A stretch of DNA of 37,856 nt from a virus, in the IMG/VR virus record IMGVR_UViG_3300020281_000007, positions 1-37,856 of that record. One strand, written 5' to 3'. The translations under genes were made by a program, and so were the position numbers. Shown in pieces: positions 7,178 to 16,801 of the stretch; positions within the stretch are counted from its first letter, which is position 1; every line of letters starts with the position of its first letter. A model generated the notes under the pieces. The model was not told where the DNA came from and ran no database searches. It saw only the letters and a list, made by a program, of their open reading frames with translations.

Positions 7178-8155
7178 TTAAATGTCGAGAACTAAATGTC
7201 CTTGTAAGTTTGCTGCAAAATTCGCAGCATTATTTGCTGCAAGTGTAAACTTAGGAGCATTTGGAGCAACACTACTAAGCACGTCTTCGCCTAAAAAATA
7301 AGCGTGACTAGCCCCATTTTGTATGAAATCATTTGCTTTGTAAACAGTTGATTGTGGGTCACTAGCCAAATTATATATCATTCGTAGCATACCGCTAGGT
7401 AATCTTTGAAAACCTACAAAGATTGATGCTCTAGCTAAGTTCTGTGCTGTAGTTGCAGAGTTAGCTGCTTGGGTGGCTGAAGCAGCAGCTTGACTTGCTG
7501 ACGTTGCAGCATTGTTTGCACTCGTCAAAGCGTTTGCAGCAGAGCTAGAAGCTTGTCCAATAGCTACGTTTGCGTTTGCTATACCTGCATCTAACTGCCC
7601 TTTGTTAACTGCATCAGTTGCATTAACACCATCTCCCAAACTTCCAATCTTATTTCCACCTGCATCTAAATCTCCTGTTAATGCTAAAGACCCATCTCGT
7701 TTTACAAAACCATCTACATACTGTTTGTTTGCAGCATCTTTTGCATCTACAGGGTCATTAATAAGTTTTATTCTTTTGTTATTAGCTGTTAGATCATTTC
7801 CGTCTGTAACAATACCTGACGCTGTTTCGTCTGCGTTTTCTTGCTGTGCAAATAATACTTGTCTTAATCCTGTATCAAGGTCAAGTTCTGTAAGAACTGA
7901 ACCATCTTGGAAGTCAACAACTGGCAAACTAATATCTGTATCTCTTTGAAACTTAATAGCAGCACCATTTGCAGGAGCAACAACAAAAGTTATTGTCTGT
8001 CCATTAACTGAGTAATGAGTGTTAATAGTTTGTAGAACATCATTTACAGTTACATCTATTCCTAAAATAGATATGTATGAAAAGCTAATAGAAAAATTAA
8101 CTTCAGTTCCGTTTCCTGTGTGATTAGTAAACGTATTGGTGTTGTTGGTAGCCAT
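7178..8155 (-). CDS. Tail fibre adaptor (T7 gp17 N-terminal-domain protein, 325 aa)
   Basis: Residues 1-105 match the Phage_T7_tail N-terminal domain that docks a fibre onto the tail tube: FSISFSYISILGIDVTVND, then FQRDTDISLPVVDFQDGSVL. Next comes a common fibre segment (KRDGSLALTGDLDAGGNKI, about 152-170). An Ala/Ser-rich trimeric coiled coil follows at about 195-240 (SAANALTSANNAATSASQAA), then a small C-terminal domain. At 325 aa it is far shorter than T7 gp17 (553 aa), so the host-binding part appears to reside in the separate 1053-aa fibre encoded next. Junctions on both sides are TAACTATGG with 2-nt spacing. Confidence 0.9.
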   Translation of the reverse strand: MATNNTNTFTNHTGNGTEVNFSISFSYISILGIDVTVNDVLQTINTHYSVNGQTITFVVAPANGAAIKFQRDTDISLPVVDFQDGSVLTELDLDTGLRQVLFAQQENADETASGIVTDGNDLTANNKRIKLINDPVDAKDAANKQYVDGFVKRDGSLALTGDLDAGGNKIGSLGDGVNATDAVNKGQLDAGIANANVAIGQASSSAANALTSANNAATSASQAAASATQAANSATTAQNLARASIFVGFQRLPSGMLRMIYNLASDPQSTVYKANDFIQNGASHAYFLGEDVLSSVAPNAPKFTLAANNAANFAANLQGHLVLDI

Positions 8156-8157
8156 AG

Positions 8158-11100
8158 TTAGCTAATAAGAGACTTGGCAGCAAATTGTTCTAATAAACTA
8201 TTTGAGCTTACTTCTACTATACCTTGGAATAATTTATTATTTCTATCTTCATCTCTAAAAAATTTATCTCTTTTTTCTTGATCTAATACTTTGCTGTTTT
8301 TTATCCACCACTCTTTAGCAGAAGTTTTGTAATCATTATGTATTTCTTGTAAGCCTTTTTTTAATATTTCTCTAGCTCTATACATTTGATTTATTCTGTC
8401 ACTATTACTAAAATCATCTTTTGTAAGTTCATTTATATCTTTACCTTCTATGTTTGCAATAACAGCTTTTATATTAATATCCATTTCATTCAAGTCCATC
8501 TTCAAAGCATTACCTCTCATTAGCTGTACGAGAATATCATTCTCTTTTATATATCTGTCCATAGCGTCATACATTCTTAATTTCAATGTACCTTTTCTAA
8601 ACTTCGCAGTATTGTAAATTAAGTCAGCAAGCTCTTCGCTATTCAATCTTAGTTCATTATCAAAGTTATCATCACTTAATAACAAATCATTAGGAGCAGC
8701 AAACTCTCCTCCTGTCTCTTGTAGTACTGACAGAACAGGGTCATTGTTAGACACAGTAGAGTATGTCCAACCATCTAATAATGGATTCCACTCGTCTTTA
8801 CCAAACCCAACAGGTATCTCTACAAACTTACCTGTTATGTGATTTTGTACTGGTCTTGCAAATCTATCTCCATGTGGAGTAAGACTTGCTATTTCGTTAA
8901 CAAGTCTAGTCGCAAATATCATAGGGTTATAATCTCCTTCAAATTGTCCTTTAGTTACTTTTTTATCAACACGAATATTGCCATCTCGATTTTGTCCAAA
9001 AGCACCTGAGTTAATAGCACCTTTAATAAATTTACCTGTACCACTAAAGGGTACTGCTATCTGAGCAATCCTTCTAGTTACAAATGCGTTCATACGAGAA
9101 GGGTCTTCAAATAAAGGTACAAGTTCTGCTATGCCAGAAAGAAATGTTTTATCTACTAAGTTGTCATACATAGCAGCTTGCATAACCTGATACAAAGTTT
9201 CTTTTTCTAACTTTTCTGCTTCTGTTAAATATGGAGCTATTCTTGCAAAGTCAGCAGACAAAGCTAGATAACTAGCCCAAGGTTCAAGTCTTTTATAACT
9301 TACATATTTATATTTAACTTTTCCATCTGCTCCTCTTACATAGGTAACTTCTGAGTTTTCTCCTTTTTGTAAAATATAATCTAAAGGATTTCTTGATCGT
9401 CTTGAACCTTTTGTATTCAATGGGTCAATTTTTCCGTACTTTTTTATTTCCTCTTCAGTTGCAAGAAATCGAAAAGAATATGGTTGAAAACCAGTTGCAA
9501 GCATCATCTCTCTTTGCTCTTTATTTTTAGGTAAACCTCCTGTAATTGCTACACCTGATTCAGGGTCATTGATTGAAAAAGCAGCAGTTATACCACCCGC
9601 CCAAGCCATACCACCTAAACGTGTTCGACCTATTGCTATAGCTCTTACACTCTTATCTTTTGATGCAACTTCTGCTAAGTGTTCTTTGACAAATCCTATT
9701 TCATTTATTCTTAGTTTTTTACCTAAAGGTGTATCTCCAAAAGCTGCAATAGGACTTGCTTTACCAAATTGCTTCATGATATTGATAGGAGTTCTTATAA
9801 AAGGAACTATCTGTCTAGCTAGCGGATATTCATTAACAGCATTTTGAAACTGTTTTAAGTAATGACCATCTGCTAAATCTTCAGTAAATGTTGATTCTGC
9901 TGCATATTTTTGTGCATCTCTATATAACTTTAAATTTTTTCTAGATAGCTTTCCTTCTACTGATTCTCTGTTTATAACTTTAATAATCTTGTTAAATTCT
10001 TTATTAACGTATGCGTTATATTCTGCTCTGTTAGCAAAAGTTCTTGTACCTTTCTCTATAGCTTTCTGTGTATTCTCCCAAATAGTTGCTCTTAAATATG
10101 ATCTAAAGTTCATTTGTTTAAAGAACTCATCTTCAGCCATTAGAAATCTACTAGGTAATCCGTATGTATCCATAATTGATCTACCTATAGCACCTCTAGT
10201 TCCTTCCCAAGATTCCATCATTATTCTTTCTGCTGATTTACTTTCAAGTATTGATTGACCTGCATCAACAATATTTCTATTAGCTCTAAAAGCAAAACCT
10301 GCCATTTTTAAAGACTCCATAGAAGTTGACATTAGGTATTGCAAATCCTTTAAAGCTCTCATTCTAGTTGCGTTATCTTCTGCACCTGCTAATTTTGCTA
10401 TAGGTCTTCCAAATGTATTTATTCCTGTAGATATTAAGTTGACTTGATGAGTTACAGGGTTTGATAAAATTGAATTAATAAATAAATGGTTAGTTATTTT
10501 CATAACGTCTGAACCATTTTGATGCTTTAGGATTATCTTCAAAGCTTTAGGATTAGTAGCTGCAAGATGTAATTTTCTTACTACTTGCTGCAAAGCCTTA
10601 GTATCTCCACTATCTGCTAGGTCTAAAATTTGTTGTATATCAAATTCTCCTAAGAAATCTTCTTCATCTACCATATCTTTAGCAGCTTGTTTTCTTGCAA
10701 GCTCTACAGCTTCGTCTTCTGATCTTAGTTTTAATATAGTCTTTAAACCTTTTTGTGGAACTCTGTCAGAAGTTACATTAGATAATGACAGACTTCTTGA
10801 TATTGGTGTAATAGTTCTTCGTTTAATATTTAAAACACTATCTAGAAATTTAAGAGTATAGGCAAAGTCTCCTTTCACAACATCATAAGCTTTACTATCA
10901 AAGCTTCCACCTTTCTTCATAGCAATCATGCTGTCCATCTTACTGGCTAGTTCTCTAACAACGATTGCACTTTCATTAACAATGTCATTCATAGCTATAA
11001 TTGCTACTTCTAAATCAATCTCTCCTCCATCTCCGTAAGTTTCTACAAAATCTGATAAAGCATTAATAGTATCTAAAGGTAGCTGAGTTCTTGCTTTTGC

Positions 11101-12606
11101 CTTCATAGACTTCCATGTTCTACTTTTTGGATTTATGCTTTGTTTAATTGCATCTCCTCTGGCAACAATAAAATCTACGATTGCTTCTTTATTTGCAAAA
11201 GCTTTATCTTTGCCTTTAATAGTTGTTTTAAAATATCTGTTTAAATCTTTAGCATTAAAGGTTCTTGTTATTTTTGACCCTTTTAATGGACTTCCGTACA
11301 ATGTAGAACCATCTCCACCTAAATAATATTTTTGTAATTTTGGATTAGTTTTTAATTTTTCCATATATAGATTTAAATTTTCAATTAAATTCTCATCTTG
11401 CAAATCCATTACTGAATCGCCTATATCTCCTCCATCTTTACTAAGAATATTTTTTAGTCTTGCTACTATACTATTTCGTTGTTTAGTATTTCCTGCTCTC
11501 ATTTCGTACATCTTATCCATAAACAAATCAACCAGTTCATTACCTTTTTTGCCTATGCTTTCTTTTGTATAGTCAGCAATACCAAAAACGACCTTACCAA
11601 ACTGCTCTGCTTTTTTATCTAGACCTGAAGTTTTAATTGTATCTTTTGCAAATTTCTGTATAGCTTTTGAATTTTTACTTATTCCTGCAACAGTACCACC
11701 AATCGCTAACTCTCCAACTATAAAATCATTTGCCATAGCTCTCATTCTGGCTGCCATACGCTCTTCAACTGGTTTTAAATTTCCTTCTTCGTCATATTCT
11801 TTTGCAGCTTGTAGAAAATCTACAATAGTTTTTGCAACGTCTGATCTTTCCCCTACCCAATTAAAAAAGTTTTCCTGATAAGGGTCATTTACTGCACTTA
11901 CTCCTGCACCTGCTATTCCATAATTTAATCTTTTAATACCTATTGATTTAGTAAATCCTCCTAACTTAGCTATAGGTATAAGGTATTGAGTTATTGTTTT
12001 AGCTGTACCATAGGAAAGACTATTTCTATCATCTTCAGTTTCAGTAAAACCTCCAACTAAATTACTAAGAGTGCTTCTATCATCTAAATTTTTTCTTAAA
12101 GGTATAAGTTCAAAATCTTCTGTTCGAGTACTGTCGTATAAGTCTCCAAGTATTAAATCAACTATGTCATCTCCTAGCTCATAAATATTATTGACGTTTT
12201 GTATAAGACCATTTACTAAACCTCTTTCAATTTTTGATGCAAAGTTTTTTCTGCTTTCATAAATGTATTCATTTATTTTTTCTTTTTTTGATTTATCTGC
12301 AAGGATAGCTTCTTGTTCTTCTATAAATTCTTTTTGTGCTGCTGCAATAAAAGCATCATCATTTAATTTATCTTTTTTAAATCTGCCTACTCTTTCTTTT
12401 TCTGTTTGAGATTCATTAACTGGACTTACTTTTTTTTCTGTTTCAATTTGGTCTTTAATTTGGTTATCTTTAATATTTTCATCTATTGATTCTGTATTTA
12501 TTACAGGCTTTGGATTAAGCTCTAGTTTCGGGTTAGCAGCAACAAGCTCTTCTTTAACTATCTCAACGTCTTTGTTAGCTTGTGCTTGTGGATTTAATTC
12601 TTCCAT
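8158..12606 (-). CDS. Internal virion (core) protein D, T7 gp16-like (1482 aa)
   Basis: Largest gene of the genome, placed exactly where T7 gene 16 lies, between the gp15-like protein and the fibre adaptor. In T7, gp16 is ejected with gp14 and gp15 to form a conduit across the cell envelope. The N-terminus is long, charged and disordered (Glu/Lys/Asn-rich, residues 1-115). The rest is mostly helical, with moderately hydrophobic stretches such as GMAWAGGITAAFSI. T7 gp16 has a transglycosylase domain at its N-terminus; none is visible here, and that domain is instead on the upstream gp15-like protein. The assignment rests mainly on position and length. Confidence 0.82.
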   Translation of the reverse strand: MEELNPQAQANKDVEIVKEELVAANPKLELNPKPVINTESIDENIKDNQIKDQIETEKKVSPVNESQTEKERVGRFKKDKLNDDAFIAAAQKEFIEEQEAILADKSKKEKINEYIYESRKNFASKIERGLVNGLIQNVNNIYELGDDIVDLILGDLYDSTRTEDFELIPLRKNLDDRSTLSNLVGGFTETEDDRNSLSYGTAKTITQYLIPIAKLGGFTKSIGIKRLNYGIAGAGVSAVNDPYQENFFNWVGERSDVAKTIVDFLQAAKEYDEEGNLKPVEERMAARMRAMANDFIVGELAIGGTVAGISKNSKAIQKFAKDTIKTSGLDKKAEQFGKVVFGIADYTKESIGKKGNELVDLFMDKMYEMRAGNTKQRNSIVARLKNILSKDGGDIGDSVMDLQDENLIENLNLYMEKLKTNPKLQKYYLGGDGSTLYGSPLKGSKITRTFNAKDLNRYFKTTIKGKDKAFANKEAIVDFIVARGDAIKQSINPKSRTWKSMKAKARTQLPLDTINALSDFVETYGDGGEIDLEVAIIAMNDIVNESAIVVRELASKMDSMIAMKKGGSFDSKAYDVVKGDFAYTLKFLDSVLNIKRRTITPISRSLSLSNVTSDRVPQKGLKTILKLRSEDEAVELARKQAAKDMVDEEDFLGEFDIQQILDLADSGDTKALQQVVRKLHLAATNPKALKIILKHQNGSDVMKITNHLFINSILSNPVTHQVNLISTGINTFGRPIAKLAGAEDNATRMRALKDLQYLMSTSMESLKMAGFAFRANRNIVDAGQSILESKSAERIMMESWEGTRGAIGRSIMDTYGLPSRFLMAEDEFFKQMNFRSYLRATIWENTQKAIEKGTRTFANRAEYNAYVNKEFNKIIKVINRESVEGKLSRKNLKLYRDAQKYAAESTFTEDLADGHYLKQFQNAVNEYPLARQIVPFIRTPINIMKQFGKASPIAAFGDTPLGKKLRINEIGFVKEHLAEVASKDKSVRAIAIGRTRLGGMAWAGGITAAFSINDPESGVAITGGLPKNKEQREMMLATGFQPYSFRFLATEEEIKKYGKIDPLNTKGSRRSRNPLDYILQKGENSEVTYVRGADGKVKYKYVSYKRLEPWASYLALSADFARIAPYLTEAEKLEKETLYQVMQAAMYDNLVDKTFLSGIAELVPLFEDPSRMNAFVTRRIAQIAVPFSGTGKFIKGAINSGAFGQNRDGNIRVDKKVTKGQFEGDYNPMIFATRLVNEIASLTPHGDRFARPVQNHITGKFVEIPVGFGKDEWNPLLDGWTYSTVSNNDPVLSVLQETGGEFAAPNDLLLSDDNFDNELRLNSEELADLIYNTAKFRKGTLKLRMYDAMDRYIKENDILVQLMRGNALKMDLNEMDINIKAVIANIEGKDINELTKDDFSNSDRINQMYRAREILKKGLQEIHNDYKTSAKEWWIKNSKVLDQEKRDKFFRDEDRNNKLFQGIVEVSSNSLLEQFAAKSLIS

Positions 12607-12608
12607 AG

Positions 12609-15600
12609 TTAGTCAGTTAAAAAATCTTTGTACTTGCCTTTGTTGTATGTTTCCCAAGCTTCAAAACCATATCTATCGTATAGACGTTTTGCAGCTATAA
12701 CATTAATGATAGGGTCATATAGTTCGTCTGGGTCTTCTATTTCAAATAATGGTAATCTTTCTGGTAAATATTCTGGCAACATATTGATTTGCATTAGACC
12801 AATAGAAAACTCGTTTTTCTTTAATGGGTCTAAACCAGACTTAACTGTATCAGCATCACTATCTCCTGCTGATTCTGCCATAGCAACAGCACTCATAATT
12901 CTAGTTTCTCTATCATCAAATCCTACAGCCGATAACATTCGTTTAATTATTTCCTGACTAAATCTTTGTCTTGTATCAACATTCTCTAAAACTTTATTTA
13001 GTCTGCCTACCAGTACTGCTTTGCTTTCTCTAGGCTTTGCTTCTGGTATGCGTATTTTCTGTCCAACGCTTAAATTGTTTGCCTGTTCTTCTGTAAAGTT
13101 ATTAAATTTAATTATCTCTGGATAGCTAATATTTTCATACTTATCTGCTATTACACTTAAATTATCTCCGCTTTGTACTGTATAAACTGCTTGTTCTTTT
13201 TGCGTTGTGTTAGCCATAGCTATAAGATCGCCTTCCTTACCACCAAGATTTTGTGGTACATCTGATACGACTTTTTGACCACTAGCTATTTGTATATCAT
13301 TAACTGGTATCTGTTCTGATTTTCTTAAATCTTTAGGATTTACAATTTCATCTTTATCATTTGCTTTTATAAACTCATCTTCATTACCAGTATCACTAGG
13401 TTTCTCATTTGTAGTCTCATCTGAAACATTTGAATTATCAACATTTTCAGGTTCTTCCTTGGGTGTTTCTTCCTTGTCAAATTCCTTATTATTACCTGCA
13501 CCTCTAAAGTCAGGGTTTGATTCCATGTTTTGACCTTCTGTCACATTTGTTGTAGTGGGTGGTATATCTGTTACGTCTGGAATAACGTCTGGCTTCTCTT
13601 TAGACGCAAGGTATTTCTCGAACTCGATTCTGTCAGGCTCAGTTACATAATCAACTAACCCATATTTTTCAATTTCCTCATTACTTATATCAACTCTTTT
13701 TAAAAACTCTTTCAGAGGTTTTATATATTCCAAATCATATTCTCCGTCTTTATTTTTGTAAGCGTTAAATATTCCGTCAATAGATATTTCATCTCCATAA
13801 TCATATTGTTCTTCAACATCTGCAAGGCTAGGTTTTATTTTTAAACCATTATCATCAATATCTGAGTTAGCATATAAGCTTCCAACTGTAAGTCTTAAAG
13901 TTCTCTGTGTTTCTTTTTGCTCTCTTTTATTCATATCCATAATCAAAGTTTCATTATCTATAAGTTCAGGGCTGCCATACTTTTGTAGTTGCCTACTACT
14001 TTGGATTTGTAATTGTGCTTGATCTTGTACTTTATCTCCGTAAGCTATAACCTCATTATCTGTTGGGTATCTTGGTACATCTATCTCGACTCCTCCTTCA
14101 GTTACTTGTAAATTATCTCCAAATAATTTTTTAGTTGTTTTGTAATCTCTAATTTTTCTAGGTATATTTAAAAGCACATTTTCAATTCTATCTAATTCGT
14201 CAGCAGTTAAATCTGATCTTTTGGTATATATTCTTTCTATATTGCTAACAATTTTGGAAGACACCCCATCAGCAAATTTTCTTTCGTTATCTAAACTTGT
14301 ATCTAAATCTTTTATTGATTTTCTTTTCCACTCTAAATCAGCATTAGTTTTAAAACTTTGCTCATAGGCAAGATTAATATATGCCAAAGCTAATTGTTTG
14401 TTATTATATTCTCCGTTATCAATCCTGTTTGTAATTAATTGTTTTTGTAATTCACTATCTATAGCAATAGTTTCTTGATTGTTTTTTACAAAAAGTCTAG
14501 TTTGTTTATCTTGACTTTGTAGTCTTCTTAATTCTATTTTATCTTCTTCTGTAGGATTTTCTTTAGAAAGAATTTCTCTAGCTTTGTTAATGTTTTCACT
14601 TACCATTATTTTATCTTTGTAATCGTAATATCTGTTTTCTGCTTTATCTATAGCAGCTAAAGCTGTATTCATTTTTTTTCTAAACTCTTTAGTATTGGTA
14701 ATTGAGTTTCTAGTATTTTCTACTTTTACTAATTTAAAACTACCTTTACCATCAGGTACTTTTTTTGTTCCTAAAGAATAAGAAGGGAATAAGCTAGTAA
14801 ATTCATTAATAAATTTTCTTGCCTGTGCAAATCTATTTATACCTGCTTCTTTATTATTAGCCATTGTTACAGCAAAGTTCATTATCTGATCTGTATAAAG
14901 ACCCATCTCTTTGGTAAATTCTTCTCCTACATATTGCGATCTAATATCTTCTACAAATCCTTTAAGCTCTGCTTGTATAAATGGTTTGTTTGGACTTTTA
15001 TCTATAAAGTACGAAGCCATGATTTGATCTAGCTGTACTGCTCCTATTTTTTTTAACTTATCTACCTTATATGCACTATTAACTTTAGCGTGTTCAGTTT
15101 GAAACGCTTTTACTCCATCATCTATTTGATCTAAGAAAAAAGTTTTAACGTAAAACTCTGGCATATCCAGTTGTTCTACTCTGATATTTCGTTTACGAGC
15201 TATATACTCTTGAACTTGTGGAGAAGAAAAAGGAAAGGCAGCTAAAGATTTTAACTCTCCGTCAACAGGGTCAATAACTCTCGTTGTTTTTAATTCTTGA
15301 AGCCAAGCATTTTTTAAATTAAGTCCTAGAGCTTTTGACTTCGCTTTATAAAAAGCAGGGGCATACCAAGGGTTTTGACCTCTAACAAATTCTGCTTCTT
15401 CTTTAAGACCTTGTTTAGTTAAGTTGTTTAATTTCTGTGCTATCTGGCCTTGTGTTGTTTCTAAATCAATTTCTTTTGGATATAACAATTTTTCTGTAGC
15501 TGTATATCCATCATTACCTGCTCTTTCCCCTTCTGATTGTGCTTGTTTTATCTCAGCAAGTTTTACTTTATCTATTTCTCTGCCAATATATTTCTGCAAG

Positions 15601-15737
15601 GCAGGTTCAATAACTGCCAACGATTGTGCAATCTGAGATAGTGTAGATGTAGTAGTTGGAAAAGCAGCAACAGTACTTTGCGGAACAAAGACATCTACAG
15701 GTCTAGTACTTGAAGTGAATCCTCTTGGTTGAACCAT
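12609..15737 (-). CDS. Internal virion protein C (gp15-like) with LysM and lytic transglycosylase domains (1042 aa)
   Basis: Position between gp14-like and gp16-like genes marks it as the gp15 equivalent, ejected to help DNA cross the envelope. Residues 1-680 are helical and charged. About 680-850 is a Pro/Glu/Asn-rich linker. LysM follows at about 850-899 (VYTVQSGDNLSVIADKY ... VGQKIRIPE), binding peptidoglycan. An SLT-type lytic transglycosylase occupies about 935-1042, with catalytic Glu955 in AVAMAESAG, the GLMQIN motif at 980-985, and a terminal AWETYNKGKY. It would locally open peptidoglycan during DNA entry. In T7 the transglycosylase is at the N-terminus of gp16, so its location here is relocated. 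Confidence 0.88.
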   Translation of the reverse strand: MVQPRGFTSSTRPVDVFVPQSTVAAFPTTTSTLSQIAQSLAVIEPALQKYIGREIDKVKLAEIKQAQSEGERAGNDGYTATEKLLYPKEIDLETTQGQIAQKLNNLTKQGLKEEAEFVRGQNPWYAPAFYKAKSKALGLNLKNAWLQELKTTRVIDPVDGELKSLAAFPFSSPQVQEYIARKRNIRVEQLDMPEFYVKTFFLDQIDDGVKAFQTEHAKVNSAYKVDKLKKIGAVQLDQIMASYFIDKSPNKPFIQAELKGFVEDIRSQYVGEEFTKEMGLYTDQIMNFAVTMANNKEAGINRFAQARKFINEFTSLFPSYSLGTKKVPDGKGSFKLVKVENTRNSITNTKEFRKKMNTALAAIDKAENRYYDYKDKIMVSENINKAREILSKENPTEEDKIELRRLQSQDKQTRLFVKNNQETIAIDSELQKQLITNRIDNGEYNNKQLALAYINLAYEQSFKTNADLEWKRKSIKDLDTSLDNERKFADGVSSKIVSNIERIYTKRSDLTADELDRIENVLLNIPRKIRDYKTTKKLFGDNLQVTEGGVEIDVPRYPTDNEVIAYGDKVQDQAQLQIQSSRQLQKYGSPELIDNETLIMDMNKREQKETQRTLRLTVGSLYANSDIDDNGLKIKPSLADVEEQYDYGDEISIDGIFNAYKNKDGEYDLEYIKPLKEFLKRVDISNEEIEKYGLVDYVTEPDRIEFEKYLASKEKPDVIPDVTDIPPTTTNVTEGQNMESNPDFRGAGNNKEFDKEETPKEEPENVDNSNVSDETTNEKPSDTGNEDEFIKANDKDEIVNPKDLRKSEQIPVNDIQIASGQKVVSDVPQNLGGKEGDLIAMANTTQKEQAVYTVQSGDNLSVIADKYENISYPEIIKFNNFTEEQANNLSVGQKIRIPEAKPRESKAVLVGRLNKVLENVDTRQRFSQEIIKRMLSAVGFDDRETRIMSAVAMAESAGDSDADTVKSGLDPLKKNEFSIGLMQINMLPEYLPERLPLFEIEDPDELYDPIINVIAAKRLYDRYGFEAWETYNKGKYKDFLTD

Positions 15738-15739
15738 AG

Positions 15740-16348
15740 TTATAAAGCGTTAATTGCTTCTGCATTAGGAGCTATATCTAGATAACTCTTTAATCCAGTA
15801 GATGCTACTCCTGCCAAAGTCGGTAATAGACCTTGGTATTGTTGTTGTGCTTGCATATATCCTCTATTAGCTATATCTAAAGCTTGATTTCTACGACCAT
15901 CTCTTTGAGCTATTATACCTTCCACATCTCTATCGTATTGAAACTCTGCTGACTCTAAAGATTGATTTAAACCTTCTCTCATAACTCCTGCCTGTCTTTC
16001 GGCATCTCCTAATAATATGCCTAGCAATCTTCCTGATTTGCCTTCAGAAGCAGAAATACTACCTTTAGCTTTTAATTCTTTAATATTTGCTTCTAGTCTT
16101 TTCTGTGCAGTTATAGCTCTGTCTTCTTGTAATCTTTCTGTTACTGCATTTTGTTGTGCGTTCATAGCAGCATCAGCAGATAAAGCAGTTCTTTCTGCTG
16201 CTTGATATGCGTAAGAAGCTGTCTGTCTTGCCTGTTCATTTTTAGCTGCTGCTCCCATTACACCTGTTACTGCACTTAAGGCCAAGGAAGCATTGAATAA
16301 ATTACCTGCTAGTCCAGTAAGACCTAAAGCTCCTGCTACAAAACACAT
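15740..16348 (-). CDS. Internal virion protein B (T7 gp14-like, 202 aa)
   Basis: Small core protein that in T7 inserts into the outer membrane during ejection. The N-terminus is hydrophobic and Gly/Ala-rich (MCFVAGALGLTGLAGNLF, residues 1-33). A long Ala/Gln/Glu-rich helical region follows (QTASYAYQAAERTALSADAA). The size (T7 gp14 is 196 aa), composition and place just before the gp15-like gene fit well. The start overlaps the end of the GNAT-like gene by 1 nt (TAATG). A Cys directly after Met also occurs in two proteins at 24622 and 24924. Confidence 0.88.
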   Translation of the reverse strand: MCFVAGALGLTGLAGNLFNASLALSAVTGVMGAAAKNEQARQTASYAYQAAERTALSADAAMNAQQNAVTERLQEDRAITAQKRLEANIKELKAKGSISASEGKSGRLLGILLGDAERQAGVMREGLNQSLESAEFQYDRDVEGIIAQRDGRRNQALDIANRGYMQAQQQYQGLLPTLAGVASTGLKSYLDIAPNAEAINAL

Positions 16349-16800
16349 TAGGCTATCCTCATGAATTGATAGAAAGGTTTTTTATGTACACCATATTCTT
16401 TATGATACTCGATAAACTTAAATCCTAGACTTTCTAACCACTTCATAGCTGCCACGTTTTCTGCATATACAACATTATATAGAATTGTATATGATTTCAT
16501 TAACTCATCAACCCATATTCTCCCTTTTCTAATTAATTGTATTCTGTATTTTTTATTGTTAAATAGTTCGTCAGTAGAAACCATGTAGATACAACCATTA
16601 GGAGTTACCCCACAAATACCAATAGGATTATCTTCATCTCCACAGATTGCCATAACTTCTTTACTAGCTAAGTATGAAACTTTTAGTGCAGTTTCAGGGT
16701 CTTGATCTGCTTGATAGAGAGCTTCTAACTTATCCATCTCTCTCATATTGTCGCTTACATAATGCAAGTCTTTAAGGGTACATTTTCTTAAATGACCCAT
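16348..16800 (-). CDS. gp13-like protein with GNAT acetyltransferase fold (150 aa)
   Basis: Positional match to T7 gene 13 (internal virion protein A), between tail tube B and the gp14-like gene. The sequence has a GNAT-like end: NPIGICGVTPNGCIYMVSTD as a central strand pair, then NVVYAENVAAMKWLESLGFK, the N...N..A..W...GF pattern common to acetyltransferases. In T7, gp13 is needed for virion assembly and no acetylation is established, so the fold need not mean enzyme activity. It is separated from tail tube B by a single base (TAATATG). Confidence 0.83.
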   Translation of the reverse strand: MGHLRKCTLKDLHYVSDNMREMDKLEALYQADQDPETALKVSYLASKEVMAICGDEDNPIGICGVTPNGCIYMVSTDELFNNKKYRIQLIRKGRIWVDELMKSYTILYNVVYAENVAAMKWLESLGFKFIEYHKEYGVHKKPFYQFMRIA

Positions 16801-16801
16801 A

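Noticed and set aside
7512-7949. Rightward 145-aa frame opposite the fibre adaptor
   Set aside because: Antisense shadow of an Ala/Ser-rich coiled coil that avoids stops by composition; no start signal.
9280-9295. GGTTCAAGTC as a tRNA T-loop
   Set aside because: No acceptor, D or anticodon stem around it and it is inside the gp16-like gene; no tRNA gene was found anywhere in the window.
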